Shown one piece after another: positions 1 through 10,764 of a stretch of 64,000 bases of DNA. Source of the stretch: Malania oleifera. Taxonomy: Eukaryota > Streptophyta > Magnoliopsida > Santalales > Ximeniaceae. Location: the NCBI RefSeq assembly GCF_029873635.1, contig NC_080426.1, positions 53,272,093-53,336,092 on the forward strand. Direction: 5' to 3'. Under the pieces are notes generated by a model, which saw only the letters and a program-made list of their open reading frames with translations, was not told the DNA's origin and ran no database searches. The position numbers were made by a program, and so were the translations under genes. Numbering within the stretch: position 1 is the first letter of the stretch; the number at the start of each line of letters is the position of its first letter.

Positions 1-672
1 CGTGATATGTCGAAGGTCCCCTATGCCAATGCAGTGGGGTGTCATGGTATGTATGAGACCTAACCTAGCATAGGTTGTTAGCATGGTAAGAAAGTTCTTC
101 TAGAATCTCGGTCAACAACATTGGGATGTGATCAAGTGGGTTCTTAGGTACTTGAGGGGTGCAAACGGATATGGTGTCATGTTAAGTAGACTATAGAGGG
201 ATCCATCAGTGATAGGGTACATGGATCCAGACTACGCAGGATACTTTAATGACAGAAGGTTTAACACATTGTACGTATTTACCCTTATGGGAGAACCTAT
301 TTTTTGGAGGTCTATGGTGTAATCGCTTGTTCCCTTATCTACTACTGAGTCAAAGTACATAGTAGTGGCAGAGGCTACTAAGGAAGCATTGAGGCTTATG
401 GGATTCGTCAAGGATATGGGTGTCAAGAAAGGTGGAGTTCATCTACAATATGATACTCAGAGTTCATCTACTTGGCAAAGAATCAGGTGTATCATGTGAG
501 GGCAAAGCACATTAATGTGCGATTTCACAGGATTAGGGAAATGATTGCTTCAAATGAACTTCTTTTTTAGAAGGGTCAAAAATCTGATAATGCAGCTAAT
601 ATGTTGATGAAGTCGGTCATAATGGACAATTTCAAGCATTGGTTGGACTTGATCAACGTCTCTAGGTGCTAG
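1..672 (+). pseudogene. Copia-1 RT/RNase H C-terminal remnant
   Basis: Conceptual translation gives the last part of a Ty1/copia pol. The opening residues resemble the copia block around 'SKVPYANAVG'. They are followed by an HWDVIKWVLRYLRG-like block, an RNase H stretch with 'STTESKYIVVAEATKEA', and a C-terminal end close to 'FKHWLDLINVSRC', typical of Tork-like copia elements. Premature stops and frame changes break it (for example in the first 70 bases and near 500-570), so it is a fossil. The 5' part of the element lies outside the window. The stop at 670-672 is followed by a purine tract and an LTR, as expected for the 3' end of a copia element. Confidence 0.85.
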
Positions 673-749
673 ATGGGAGACGGTCCTAATCTACTGTCAT
701 GGGTGGAGTAGCAGTTATGCTTTCGGATTTCCTAAGTGGCGAATATTTG

Positions 750-761
750 CCAAGGTGGAGA
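750..761 (+). other. Copia-1 polypurine tract
   Basis: The sequence ccaaggtggaga lies just before the predicted LTR start. This is the form of PPT usual in plant Tork-like copia elements, and it fixes the LTR start near 763. Confidence 0.65.
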
Positions 762-762
762 T

Positions 763-1329
763 TTTTGGAAATGTGGCTCATCTTTAAGTGGAACGCATAT
801 GCCAGGGAAATCATCGTGAAGGAGAGAATGAGGAAGGTGGTTGTAGTAACCATCAATGGTTTTCCCTATGACCGTCAACGGTTCAAACAAAATGCATGAT
901 TCAACTCTTAACTTAAAATCGTCGACAGTTTGGCTAAAATCATCAACGGTTTCGTTCAACGCAAGTTACGATTTTTGAATTTTGGGATCAGTAGACTGGG
1001 ATATTTGAAGGATTTTCCTATGGGGATTGCTATAGTGATCATTTAGATAGGTTCTAAGGTTCTTGTATGCTTAGTGATCGTATTTAATCAATATTTGTAA
1101 TCCTAGTTGTAAGCTTGACATTGGTGATAGTGAAAATTCAGTTGCTGCTCCCGTGGACATAAGCTAATTACAGAACCACGTAAATCTTGTGTCTTTGATT
1201 GTTGTTTTTCATTTATTCTCATTTTTGAGTGATTGCTTGTTTCGTATTGTTTATCAATAAGTGCTTGCATTTCTTGTTTTAATTTATTGAAGTTTAAGTG
1301 AGGTTTCCCCAGCGCACTTGACGTCAACA
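763..1329 (+). repeat. Copia-1 LTR
   Basis: This ~567-bp segment is bounded by the PPT on the left and by a PBS three bases after its end. The right end reads gtcaaca. The left end reads ttttgg where TGTTGG is expected, so one base of the TG terminus seems mutated. The LTR contains a cluster of GTCAACGG/GTCGAC-like motifs at 850-965. Only one copy is in the window, so the ends rest on PPT, PBS and termini and not on a second LTR. Confidence 0.7.
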
Positions 1330-1331
1330 AT

Positions 1332-1343
1332 TGGTATCAAAGC
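1332..1343 (+). other. Primer binding site (tRNA-iMet type)
   Basis: tggtatcaaagc differs by one base from the standard plant iMet PBS tggtatcagagc. It lies two bases after the LTR end. A PBS after what is also a 3' LTR suggests a tandem LTR-internal-LTR-internal arrangement. Confidence 0.65.
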
Positions 1344-2499
1344 TTGAATTGTAAAAACATATCTCATACCTAAAAATTTGCATATTTGATAAAAGAGGAT
1401 TTATTTTTTCATTATTTCTTCGTATTCATTCATGTGCATGTTTCAATTTCAAGTCAGCATGTAATCTAGGATAGGAGAAGGTAATATTTATGCATTAGAA
1501 CTATCAAATTTAATGAAAAATTAGAAGGAAAGAGCAAGAAAGCTTACAGAAGTGGACCGACTTTGAGGCACGGTCAACTAGCCCTTGATTTGTGTAAACG
1601 GTTGACTACCCTAAGAGATGCAGTCAACTGCCTAGTCAAAAGGGTAGCTTTATGCCATTATCTTTAGACTTTTTTTTTTTTTCCAGAATTTTAGTCATGT
1701 TAAGGAGTCAAAACACTCACCAAAGCATATAGTTAAGTCTAGTTGCTATTATTTTGAAGTGGTTTTATGACTTTCTCTATAATTAAAAAAAAAAATCATT
1801 TTCAAGTATTCTAACATGGCTTCAAGGCAAGTTTGTGGTTCTCTCACCAAAAAAAATAATTTTCAATATTTAGAAAAATGATATTTTTTCAAAGTAATCA
1901 CCTATGAAGTGGCTTGAGAGTGGAAAAATGTTTTGTTTTCCATATTTAATAGGGTTTGCTTTTGATTAGGGTTTTTTTGAAAATTCACTATTTTTTTTTT
2001 TTCAATGAAATATGGGATTTTTCAATCAAAGACTTCATTTGTTTTCAAGAATCATAAAAAATTTTCTACTTAAAATTTGAGAATATTTTGATGAACTATA
2101 AATGAATTGATAGTTGATTTTTTTTTCTTTTCTTTTCTTTTGGTGTTTTTTTGTGAATGTTTATCATTTTTTTTCTTTTGGAAAGGCACTAAAGTAGTAG
2201 GTCTTCATGAGCGAGGTGTCTAGTTCAAGTCTAGAATGACCATCTACACCAGGGAAAAGAATATAAGAAGTATTTGGCTATCCTTAGGGGTATGCGAACC
2301 TTTCATGACATGCATTTGTTCTTTGTTTAGAATTCAATTGCATAGGTACACAACATGTCAGCAAGATCAATTAGTTTTATAAGGAAGGCAAACCATTTAA
2401 AGAAACATTATGTCAATGAGAAAGGTTCCATTCCATCATATTATCAAAGCTAGCTTGTTAGTAGATAGGAAGAAACATGATATTACCGAGGCTTCGATT
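1344..2499. other. Non-coding, AT-rich stretch
   Basis: No coding signal is recognised. The first part may be the leader of the element primed at 1332. Positions 1555-1640 hold several GGTCAAC/GTTGAC motifs like those seen in LTRs elsewhere in the window. Homopolymer A and T tracts dominate from 1670 to 2180. Confidence 0.4.
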
Positions 2500-3990
2500 T
2501 GTAGAAATTTTTTTTTAAGATACTTTGGGGATGTTCATAGTTGATTATGGTCACATTATGGATGCCCTTCGAGTGGATGTTGGCTAGAGGGTCCTTGACT
2601 TTATGATTCAGCATTGAGATCCTATCTAAAGATTCTTTACCTCTGGACCAATTAATATGGTATCACTCGTTGACAAGTTTGAGGTGTTGCTTAAGATAAC
2701 AAAGCTAGTTTATGATTAAGCCTTCACTTTTGATCCAGATGTTGATTCTATGGTTCAAAATAAAAAGAGACTGGAAGTTGGCATTGGAGTGAGCTTTAGA
2801 GACTCTTTAAAGGACACCTTGATGATCCAAATCCTAGGTTTAAACCTTTAGCTATTAGCTTTAGTTATATATATGGCTTAGTTTTGCTTCCTTCAGTTCC
2901 ATACATTGTGGACCATAGAGCTACTATGGTATTTTATAAGATAGATCATGAGAGACGAGCACTAGTTCCTACCATTATAGCTAAGATACTCTCTTTCCAC
3001 AACTTCTATCAAAATAAGGGAAAGGGTTCACTGTTTTGTTGCATACAACTATTTTATGTCTAGTTTCTTGGATATATTGCATCTCACCTATTCAAAAGCT
3101 CATTTATAGGAGGAAGAAATCCTTTATTATATTGCGCTACTAGACATCAGAGGATTGATACAATTAAAGTACTTGAGAGCTTGGAGAACAAGTCATTCTA
3201 GTGGTTGGTCAAGTGTTTGCCAATTCATATGTTATTAAAATGTGGGGATTAGCCATGGATTCCATTCTTTAGAGCTAGGGGTGTATCAGCTATGCACATA
3301 CTTTAGCTCTCCATTAGCTTGGCCATTTTTAATTTATACCAAGGACCATGGGTCTTTATTTCATTATGGGTATAAAGATGACATAGCTCCTTTGTTGATT
3401 AGGCAAACTAAGATAGCATGGTTGAATTCAAGGATTCTAGAGAAGAAACGAAGTGCCACTCATACTTCATTGGGACACTCAACTTCATAGTTGTGTAGAT
3501 TAGAAGGCTGTAAGGTTCCACATGCTTAGGGATCAAATATACCTATATCTCATCTGAATGAATTAGAAATTTACTATAAGGAGTTTTGGGCAAGACAGTA
3601 GTTCTACCATCAGGAGTGAAAGGAAAAAGTACAAAGAAAAGATAACAACTCAATAAATACATATTTAAGAGCTAGAGCTTATTATGGCATATAGAGAGAA
3701 GAAGTTTGTAGAGTTCTTGGCTTATGATGAGAAGTCTCAAGATAAGCTTCAAATTATCATAACTATCTTCCATGTTATGCATGAGAGGCTCCTATCCTTG
3801 GATCTCATCCTTCAATAGGCAGGCAAATTAGCTTAGGCATTGTACCCTTTGGTTGTAGATCCTATTCACTGCATAATCCCACAAAAGTCTACTAATTTGC
3901 ATGATTTGATGTATCTTGTTTTAGCATACTTTAAAAAAGATAATAATGTATATAAGGAGGAGAATGCAATATCTCTCCTCACCAATGAGT
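2500..3990 (+). pseudogene. Tat/Ogre-like element ORF1 relic (DUF7745-like)
   Basis: With stops and frame changes ignored, the plus strand reads as a degenerate version of a plant domain that I recall as DUF7745, often annotated beside retrotransposon gag. Visible pieces are 'YGHIMDALRVDV', a 'FTSGPINMVSLVDKFEVLLKI' type block (compare FTF...DMVPTLEEY..LL), 'YIYGLVLLPSVPYIVD', 'ALVPTIIAKILSFHN' and a cysteine/glutamine block around 3040. Many stops are present and no ORF of useful length survives apart from fragments. It lies ~330 bases upstream of a gag relic in the same orientation, the place where Ogre/Tat elements carry an extra ORF1. The domain name is from memory of the family; the link to Ogre ORF1 is an inference. 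Confidence 0.55.
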
Positions 3991-4299
3991 AGACTTTGTA
4001 CTTGTAATTGAAATGAAATAAAATGACAATGTTGTTCACCTCTCCCTAAAGTTTCCTTAGAGTAATAGTAACTACATGAAATTTAGTAGCATGTTCCTTG
4101 TGGGATTTACATATTCTCGTATAGATTGTGAAAAGCAAGGATTCACTTGACATGTTGGCTTATATAAAATTTATTTCTATGTGTGTGCGTTTAGTGTGTT
4201 TTCCTTGTACAATATTTATTTTCTCTTTGTTTATGTCTTGATGTACATAATACATTCATAAGGTTATCAAATTTTCATAAATAAAGAAAAAGAGTCAAG

Positions 4300-5745
4300 C
4301 AACCTATGATCCAATAATTACTAGAGTTCAATCACAAAAGATGCAGTTACCAAAGTCTAGCCAGAATGAAGTGTCTTCATCTGATAAGAGAATGAAAGCT
4401 TTGAAAAAATCCATAGTGGATGTAGTCTAGCTCATAAAAGGAAAGGCTCCAATAGTTGGTAAAGCTTAACCATTAGTTGTACCACTAGTTTCTCAAAAAC
4501 TAGTGTTTATCAATATAACTAGACAAGGAACAAGTATTGAACCTATTAAGTCAACTAAATGAAAGGAGGAAGAAAGGAAACTAGTTGGAGATAAGGATCA
4601 TATGACATACATTAAGGAACAACTATGGACAATCTAGGTCATACAAGATGGAGGTGTTGGGGACTCTGAAGATCTTTGCTTTTTCATTGTTGTGATTCAA
4701 CCAAAGATGTTTAAGGTTCCTTATTTGGACAAGTATAATGGAACTAGATATCTGAAGGTCCATCTTCATATGTATGCAAAGAAGATGACACCTTATGGAG
4801 AATCAGAAGCTGCTTATGTATGTGTTCTATGAAAGTTTGACTAGTCTAATACTCAACTGGTAAGCTTCATTAGACAAAAGCAAAGATCAAAATTGAAAAG
4901 GGATTCAACCTATTTATTCTTGAAGCGGTATCAATTCATGCTGATATTGCTATAAACCAAATAAGTCTTCAAAATATGGACAATAAGAATTCAAAAACTT
5001 TTAAAGACTATGAATAGAGATGAAGGGAAACTGTCGCTTAAGTCAATCCACCATTATTTGATACAAAAATGGTTAGAAAATTTATGGGTACATTGAAAGG
5101 GATGTATTATGACAACCTTATCTATCCAAATTTACAATTGTTTTAGCCATTGGTGGAAGGACTAAAAGTGGTTTTAAATTAGGGAAATTAACTGCTTACA
5201 TACCTTGAAGACAACTAAATGGGTTATAGTGAAGAGGAATTTTGTCAAGAAAGAAAAGAAAGAAGGAGAAGTAAGTGTTGTATCCCAAGGCAAGACATAT
5301 AAACAAACCATAACTGAAGCAGTTTATGCTAAAGCTACTTAATCAATCATTAGCTCACAAACCAATTACCAAGATCAGAAAATACTAACCTAACGTAGAC
5401 CAACTATAATCCAAGACCTAAAAAAGCATTTACTAAGTTACCCATACCTTTGGTTGATTTATACTATCATTTAGTATCTCAAGGAAAGATAGTACCTGTA
5501 CCTTTGAAACTAAGGTAGAATATGAGATTCTATAACCCCAATGTCTTTTGCAAGTATAACGTGAATGTTTTCGGTCATCGTACCAATGCTTGTTTAGCTC
5601 TCACACACAAAGTTGAAGACTTGATTGATGTTAACATCCTATGATTCCAACCAATTGGAGAAGCTTCAAATCCTAATATCAAGGCAAACCCTCTACTTGA
5701 TCATAGAAGCACATTAGTTTGTGCTCTTAAAGTTTGTGAGGTCCA
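4300..5745 (+). pseudogene. Ty3/gypsy (Tat/Ogre-like) gag relic
   Basis: The relic reads in order: 'VPYLDKYNGTRYLKVHLHMYAKKM' (the retrotransposon gag core that usually reads KYDGT..P..HL..Y..KM), a 'FHADIAINQISLQNMDNKNSKTF' block (usual: D..QL..M..K..E.FKEY), 'PPLFDTKMVRKFMGTLKGMYYDNL', and a late block near 5440-5640 ending 'GHRTNACLALTHKVEDLIDVNIL'. That last block is typical of Tat-lineage gag (GH.T..C..L+HKVQDLID). Several in-frame stops and shifts interrupt it. No protease, RT or integrase follows, so the element is truncated here. Confidence 0.75.
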
Positions 5746-6775
5746 TGGTGATAACCAACCCATATCATCCATTACCATCACTTATATGCTTGCCTACATC
5801 TACTATCATACATCATCTTGTCAAACCTTGAACTTACAATCATCAAGCCACCCCCTCCATTTCCATACTCTATTTTAGAACAATTTCATAGATTTTTCTT
5901 TATATTTTTCATTTATGTTTATTATTCATTACTTCATTCTTTTAATAAAAATTATATTTGTCTTAATTTAAAACTATTTTCTTGTAAATAAAAATGGGGT
6001 TTTCTGTTTCTTTTTAGAATCTAAGTGTTAGTTTTAGTTTTAAGTTTTTCATTTAATTTTATTTATTTGTATAATTATGGATTAATTTTATTTTCTAATA
6101 ATTAATGAAAATTAAAAAAAATATTGCAAAATATTAAAAATTCCCTAGTTATTTTCCAACCTCTTTTTCTTGAAATTTAAAATTGTTTAATCATAGATTT
6201 CACTTTAGAAAATTTCCAAAAAACCGAAACAAGAAAAGGGTAAAAAAAAATTAAATAGGGGTTTCCCCTTTTGTACATATAGTTCTATTTTGTTCTTCTA
6301 AGTGCGTTGAATGAATTAAGGTCCCTTATTAGTGTCATTTGGCTCTCATTAAATATTTTTTTATGCTTGATTTGGTTTGTTTCTATATGCATGCTCTACT
6401 TGGCTTATTTCATGTCCATTTGATCTACTACTTCATGTCTGTTATAAGAGGCTTAAACTATCAATTTCTTGGACGTAAGTTTAGTTAGACACCAACTAAT
6501 TGGTTGTAATTAATTGAACTCAACCACAACTAAAAAAAAAGGATTTGTGACAACTCCTAGAGCCTTTAACATGATTAAACCACTGCAAAAAAAAAAAAAA
6601 AAAAATCATTTTGGGTTGCCATCCCAACTAAAACATCAAATCTTGGTTTGCACTATTGACACTCATGAAGACCTATTTCATGGGATCCATAAGGAGGTGT
6701 GACCCCCATGGAAACCCCACTACTTGGACTACCTCTTCATTTTTCTTTATTAAACTACTCCTAAAAGAGTAAAGG
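5746..6775. other. AT-rich sequence with no recognised feature
   Basis: Neither strand gives a convincing coding region. Poly-A and poly-T tracts occur, including a run of A at 6588-6605. It separates the Tat-like relic from the duplicated unit that begins near 6776. Confidence 0.4.
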
Positions 6776-7240
6776 AGAAAACTTAGTAGTACTCAAAGCA
6801 ATTAAAATTAAAATCCCAATTTTACCCTTCATTTTTTATTTATAAATTTAATATTCCACAAATGTCCCAATAGCTAAAACGCCACCCTTTCCCTTTCCCA
6901 TCTCTATCTATTCGAATTCTCGTTTGTTTACCTTCTACCAACTAACAAATTAATCATCCATGAAAAAACATTAAAATCCCACATCCATCAAAACCCGAAG
7001 AGTTAACCCTCACACCTTTCATCTTGTTTGGGTGTCTGTTCAATCAAATCCCAGCCACATAAATTTCCCAACCAAAGGGATGAAATTGTACTTTTTATTT
7101 CGATCATGTTGCTACTGATGAAAAGTATATGGTGATTGTCGATACTAATCTTTTGGTACTATCACTTTCTTCATCTTCTCCCTCTCTTTTTCCTAGTTTT
7201 GAATAAATTAACCTATAAAATTTTAAATTTGTGTTTAGCT
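6776..7240 (+). repeat. Tandem-duplicated unit, copy 1, left part
   Basis: This part matches 19007-19440: shared stretches include ctcaaag...aaatt, 'caatagc.aaaacgccacccttt' and 'gtcgatac.aatctttt'. The copy is cut at 7240 by the insertion of Copia-2 and resumes at 18750. Both parts together are ~722 bp, the same as copy 2. No protein is recognised in it. Confidence 0.75.
7236..7240 (+). other. Target-site duplication of Copia-2, left
   Basis: tagct immediately before the LTR. The identical five bases follow the right LTR at 18745-18749, as expected for copia integration. Confidence 0.85.
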
Positions 7241-7710
7241 TGTAAGTTTAAACATGATAAACATTATTCATACATCATAATTTTAAGAAATTCGAAACTC
7301 TTAATTTTACAATCATTAACATTAAAATAAAACATACCTTGATTTATAGCCTCCAAATATATATATATATATATTTCAAACTGTGTTTCTATCTCACAAC
7401 CCTTGCTCTTCCTTATGCTTCAACTTAATTTGATGGATATATTTTAAAATAAGCATCATAGGATGAGATAGGACCAGCTCCTAACCTCTCTTTTATAATC
7501 ACTACCATCAAGTGATTAATAACGTATCATAATTATATCATAATTTTAGACTTCTCATATTCTGAGATGTCATTACAGTTTTACAAAATTCTGACATCAT
7601 TAATCAGAAAACATAATTATAATTATGATAACAATATTTTATATAAAGACATTTCATATTACCTCAACAAATATGATTATGATTTTATTTTAGGCAACTA
7701 ATGTCTTACA
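7241..7710 (-). repeat. Copia-2 3' LTR
   Basis: 470 bp, with TGTAAG...CTTACA ends on the plus strand. It aligns along its length with 18287-18744. It holds an AT microsatellite near 7359-7372 that is shorter in the other LTR. Confidence 0.9.
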
Positions 7711-7721
7711 TTCTCCCACTT
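7711..7721 (-). other. Copia-2 polypurine tract
   Basis: On the minus strand this reads aagtgggagaa, directly abutting the 3' LTR. Confidence 0.85.
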
Positions 7722-8020
7722 GACTCAAGTGAAATTACTTAACGTAGTTGATCATAATGCGCATACATTAGTTATCATTAATATGTAGAAAAATTGTAGG
7801 AGTCATGGCGGTTCCATATCATCTTTATTAACATAGTTCCTTCCATGCACTACAATACAAGTTCCACTACACATAATGATCTTTTAGTTGAGAGGCATAC
7901 ATTAGGTCAAAATTTAATCATGTTATCATTATTCCATAACAATTATGTATACAAAATGGAAAACAAAAATAATAGAAAAATTTTCATTATCGAGTTCAAA
8001 TATCATTTGAACAACATACA

Positions 8021-9560
8021 TTAAGATTCAAGAATGTCCATCTTTTCAACATGACCAATAAATGTTTTGGGCGGCAATCCTTTCGTCAAAGGATCAGTTA
8101 TCATACAATCAGTGCTAATATGTTCAATTGACACTTTTTGTTTCTATAAGTCTTCTTTAATAGCAAAGTGTTTCAATTCCATATGCTTAGCACCCTTGGA
8201 ATACTTATCATTCTTAGAGAAGAAGATAGCTATGAAATTATCACAATATATTTTCAATGGCTTGGGGATACTGTCGACTTTTCCAAATCCTGAAATAAAG
8301 TTCTACAACCAATTAGCCAAAACTGTAGCCTCAAAGCAAGCTACAAATTGAGCTTCCATAGTGGATACAACAATTATTGACTGCTTCACACTCTTCCATG
8401 AAATTGCTCCTCCGACTAGCAAGTATACATAGCCAAATGTGGACTTTCTTGTATTTACACATCCAACAAAATCAGAATTTGAATATCCAACCACCTCAAG
8501 ATGATCAGACCTTCGATACACAAGTTTGTAATCTTTCATTCCTTGCAAGTATCTTAGAACTTTCTTTGCAGCCTTCCAGTGAATCCTTCCAGGATTACCT
8601 TGATATCTATCAAGCATTCCAACTGCAAGGCTAATGTCAAACGTTGTGCATGTTTGAGCGTACATCAAGCTCTCAACAACAAATGCATAAAGAACATCCT
8701 TCATTTGACTCCACTCCAGATCATTTTTAGGACATTGCATGAGACCGAACTTGTCTCATTTCTGAATTGGAACGGGTGAAGCTAAGCATTTGTCCATGTT
8801 AAATCTCTCTAAAACTTTATTTATATAACCTTTCTGAGACAAACCAACTAGTCCTTGGGACCAATCTCAAAATATTTCTATTTCGATCACATACTTTGCC
8901 TCTCCCATATCTTTCATTTCAAAGTTTTTAGAGAGAAATTCTTTAGTCTCATGTAATAGACCAAGATCATTAGTTGCAAGTAAAATATCATCAACATACA
9001 AAATTAGGAATATAAACTTACTCCCACTAATCTTCAGATATATACACCGATCAACAGTGTTTTCTTTAAATCCAAAGGAACTAATGGTATTATTAAACTT
9101 AAGATACCATTGTCGAGAAGCTTGTTTAAGTTTGTATATTGACTTCTTAAGTTTACACACCAAATTTTCTTTCCCTTCAATTGTAAAACCCAATGGTTGA
9201 TCCATATAAACATCTTCAACTAAAATCCCAATTAAAAAGGAAGTTTTCAAATCCATTTTATGTAACTCTAAATCGTAATGAGCTACTATAGCCATAATAA
9301 TTTTGAAAGAATCTTTCTTAGAGATCAGTGAAAAAGTCTCTTTATAATTAATACCATTTTTATGAGTAAAGCCTTTAGCAACAAGTCTAGCCTTGTAACG
9401 TTCGAGGTTACCGCGAGAGTCTTGTTTAGTTTTAAAAACTCATTTACATCCAACTCTCTTGCAACTTTCTTGCAATTCTACAAGATCCTAGACTTCATTT
9501 TGTTCCATAGACTTTAAATCTTCTTTCATGGCATCCATCCAATTATCAAAATTATCACAG
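8021..9560 (-). pseudogene. Copia-2 pol: reverse transcriptase and RNase H
   Basis: The RT part (8867-9560) contains 'KMDLKTSFLIG', 'SIYKLKQASRQWY' and the catalytic 'LYVDDILLA'. The connection and RNase H part (8021-8800) contains 'GSLMYA'-type 'ESLMYAQTCTTFDISLAVGM', 'HWKAAKKVLRYLQG', 'GYSNSDFVG' and 'STFGYVYLL'. It ends near 'HVEKMDILES'. Substitutions have hit key places: the usual 'ARPDI' reads 'TTFDI', and the usual STAEAE.. block reads 'STMEAQFVACFEA'. A stop and frameshift separate RT from RNase H near 8800-8866. The product would have copied element RNA to cDNA in cytoplasmic particles. It is not functional now. Confidence 0.85.
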
Positions 9561-10764
9561 CTAATGGCCTATAAAAATGAAACTGGATCATTTTCAATTC
9601 CTAAGTCAAAATTTGACTCTTGAAGATAAACCACATAATCATCCGAGATAGTAGATCTCTTTTCTCTTTGTGATCGTCTTAATGCAACCTCTTGTGGTTT
9701 TTCTATAATAGGTTTACTTTGAATAGCAGGAGTTGTAATTTCCTTAATTTCCACATTTAATGGAAGCATACTCCCACTAGTTTCATCATTCTCATTGAAC
9801 CTAGCATTTCCAGTTTCAACTATTCTTGTGACATGATTAGGACAATAAAATATATACCCTTTCAATTTTTCTGGATAACCAATGAAATTATCACTGATTG
9901 TTCTTGCATCCAGCTTCTTCTTCTTTTATTATAAACTTTAATTCCTACTTGACAACCCTAAACATATAGGTGTCATAAACTTGGTTTCCTGCCACTCCAA
10001 AGCTCAAATGGTGTCTTTGGAACTGCCATACTAGGAACACGGTTTAATATGTACATGGCAGTTTTTAAAGCATACATCTACAATGAATTGGGTAAAGACT
10101 TTCTGCTTATCATGCTCCTAACCATATCCATCAAAGTCCTATTATGCCTTTTTGATACACCATTCTGTTCTGGTGTACTTGGCATTGTGTATTGAGCACA
10201 AATACCACATTTTTCAAGAAATTTAGCAAATGGACCAAGTTGTCCAGTTTCGTTATACCTTCCATAATATTCACCTCGTCTATCAAATCTAAAAATTTTC
10301 AACATTTTGTCTAATTGCCTTTCAACTTCATTTACATAAATCTCCAAAGCAGTTACCGCTTGATATTTATCATGTAGCAAGTAAAATATATCCGTAACGT
10401 GAAAAATCATCGATAAAGGTGATGCAATATCTATCATTACTGAAGGTATTTACATCAAAGGGTCCACATATATCAGTGTGTACAATTTCTAGAAGCTGAG
10501 TGCTCCTTGTGGCTCCTTTCTTTGTGCGTCTTGTCTACTTTCCTTTCATATAATCTACACAAATGTCAAGGTTAGTGAAATCCAAATTTGGAAGTATTTC
10601 ACTCTTTACTAATCTTTTCAGCCTTTCTTTGGAAATATGACCTAACCATTTATGCCATAAGTAAGAAAATTGTTCATTCACTAAACTTCGTTTAGTGCCA
10701 GTACTGTGATGCGAGGTTAAAAGTGTTTCAGTATAATGATTATCAAGTTTTAACTTATATAACC
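9561..10764 (-). pseudogene. Copia-2 pol: integrase
   Basis: The minus strand encodes the gag-pre-integrase/zinc region ('YLWHKWLGHISKERLKRL', then 'CVDYMKGK') and the integrase core. The second Cys of the HHCC finger appears as Tyr. The core shows 'DICGPF' (first Asp), 'RFDRRGEYYGRY' (second Asp) and 'EQNGVSKRHNRTL' (Glu), so the DDE triad can still be traced. The C-terminal and linker region near 9569-9865 includes a 'RRSQREKR' motif usual before the RT. Several frameshifts are present. The reading stops abruptly at 10764, where the SIRE-type LTR begins, and the N-terminal protease is gone. Confidence 0.8.

Noticed and set aside
1555-1640. Possible homology with 50980-51090
   Set aside because: Only a 10-13-base GTTGAC-containing match was seen. 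That is explained by the same motif type and is not convincing homology.
7090-7200. Peptide like 'MVIVDTNLLVLSL', reminiscent of a PIN-domain start, also in the second unit copy near 19350
   Set aside because: Too short, with no acidic residues following and the frame closed in the second copy. Not enough to call a gene fragment.
8067-8779. Plus-strand open frames in Copia-2
   Set aside because: They are antisense to clear RT/RNase H coding on the minus strand.
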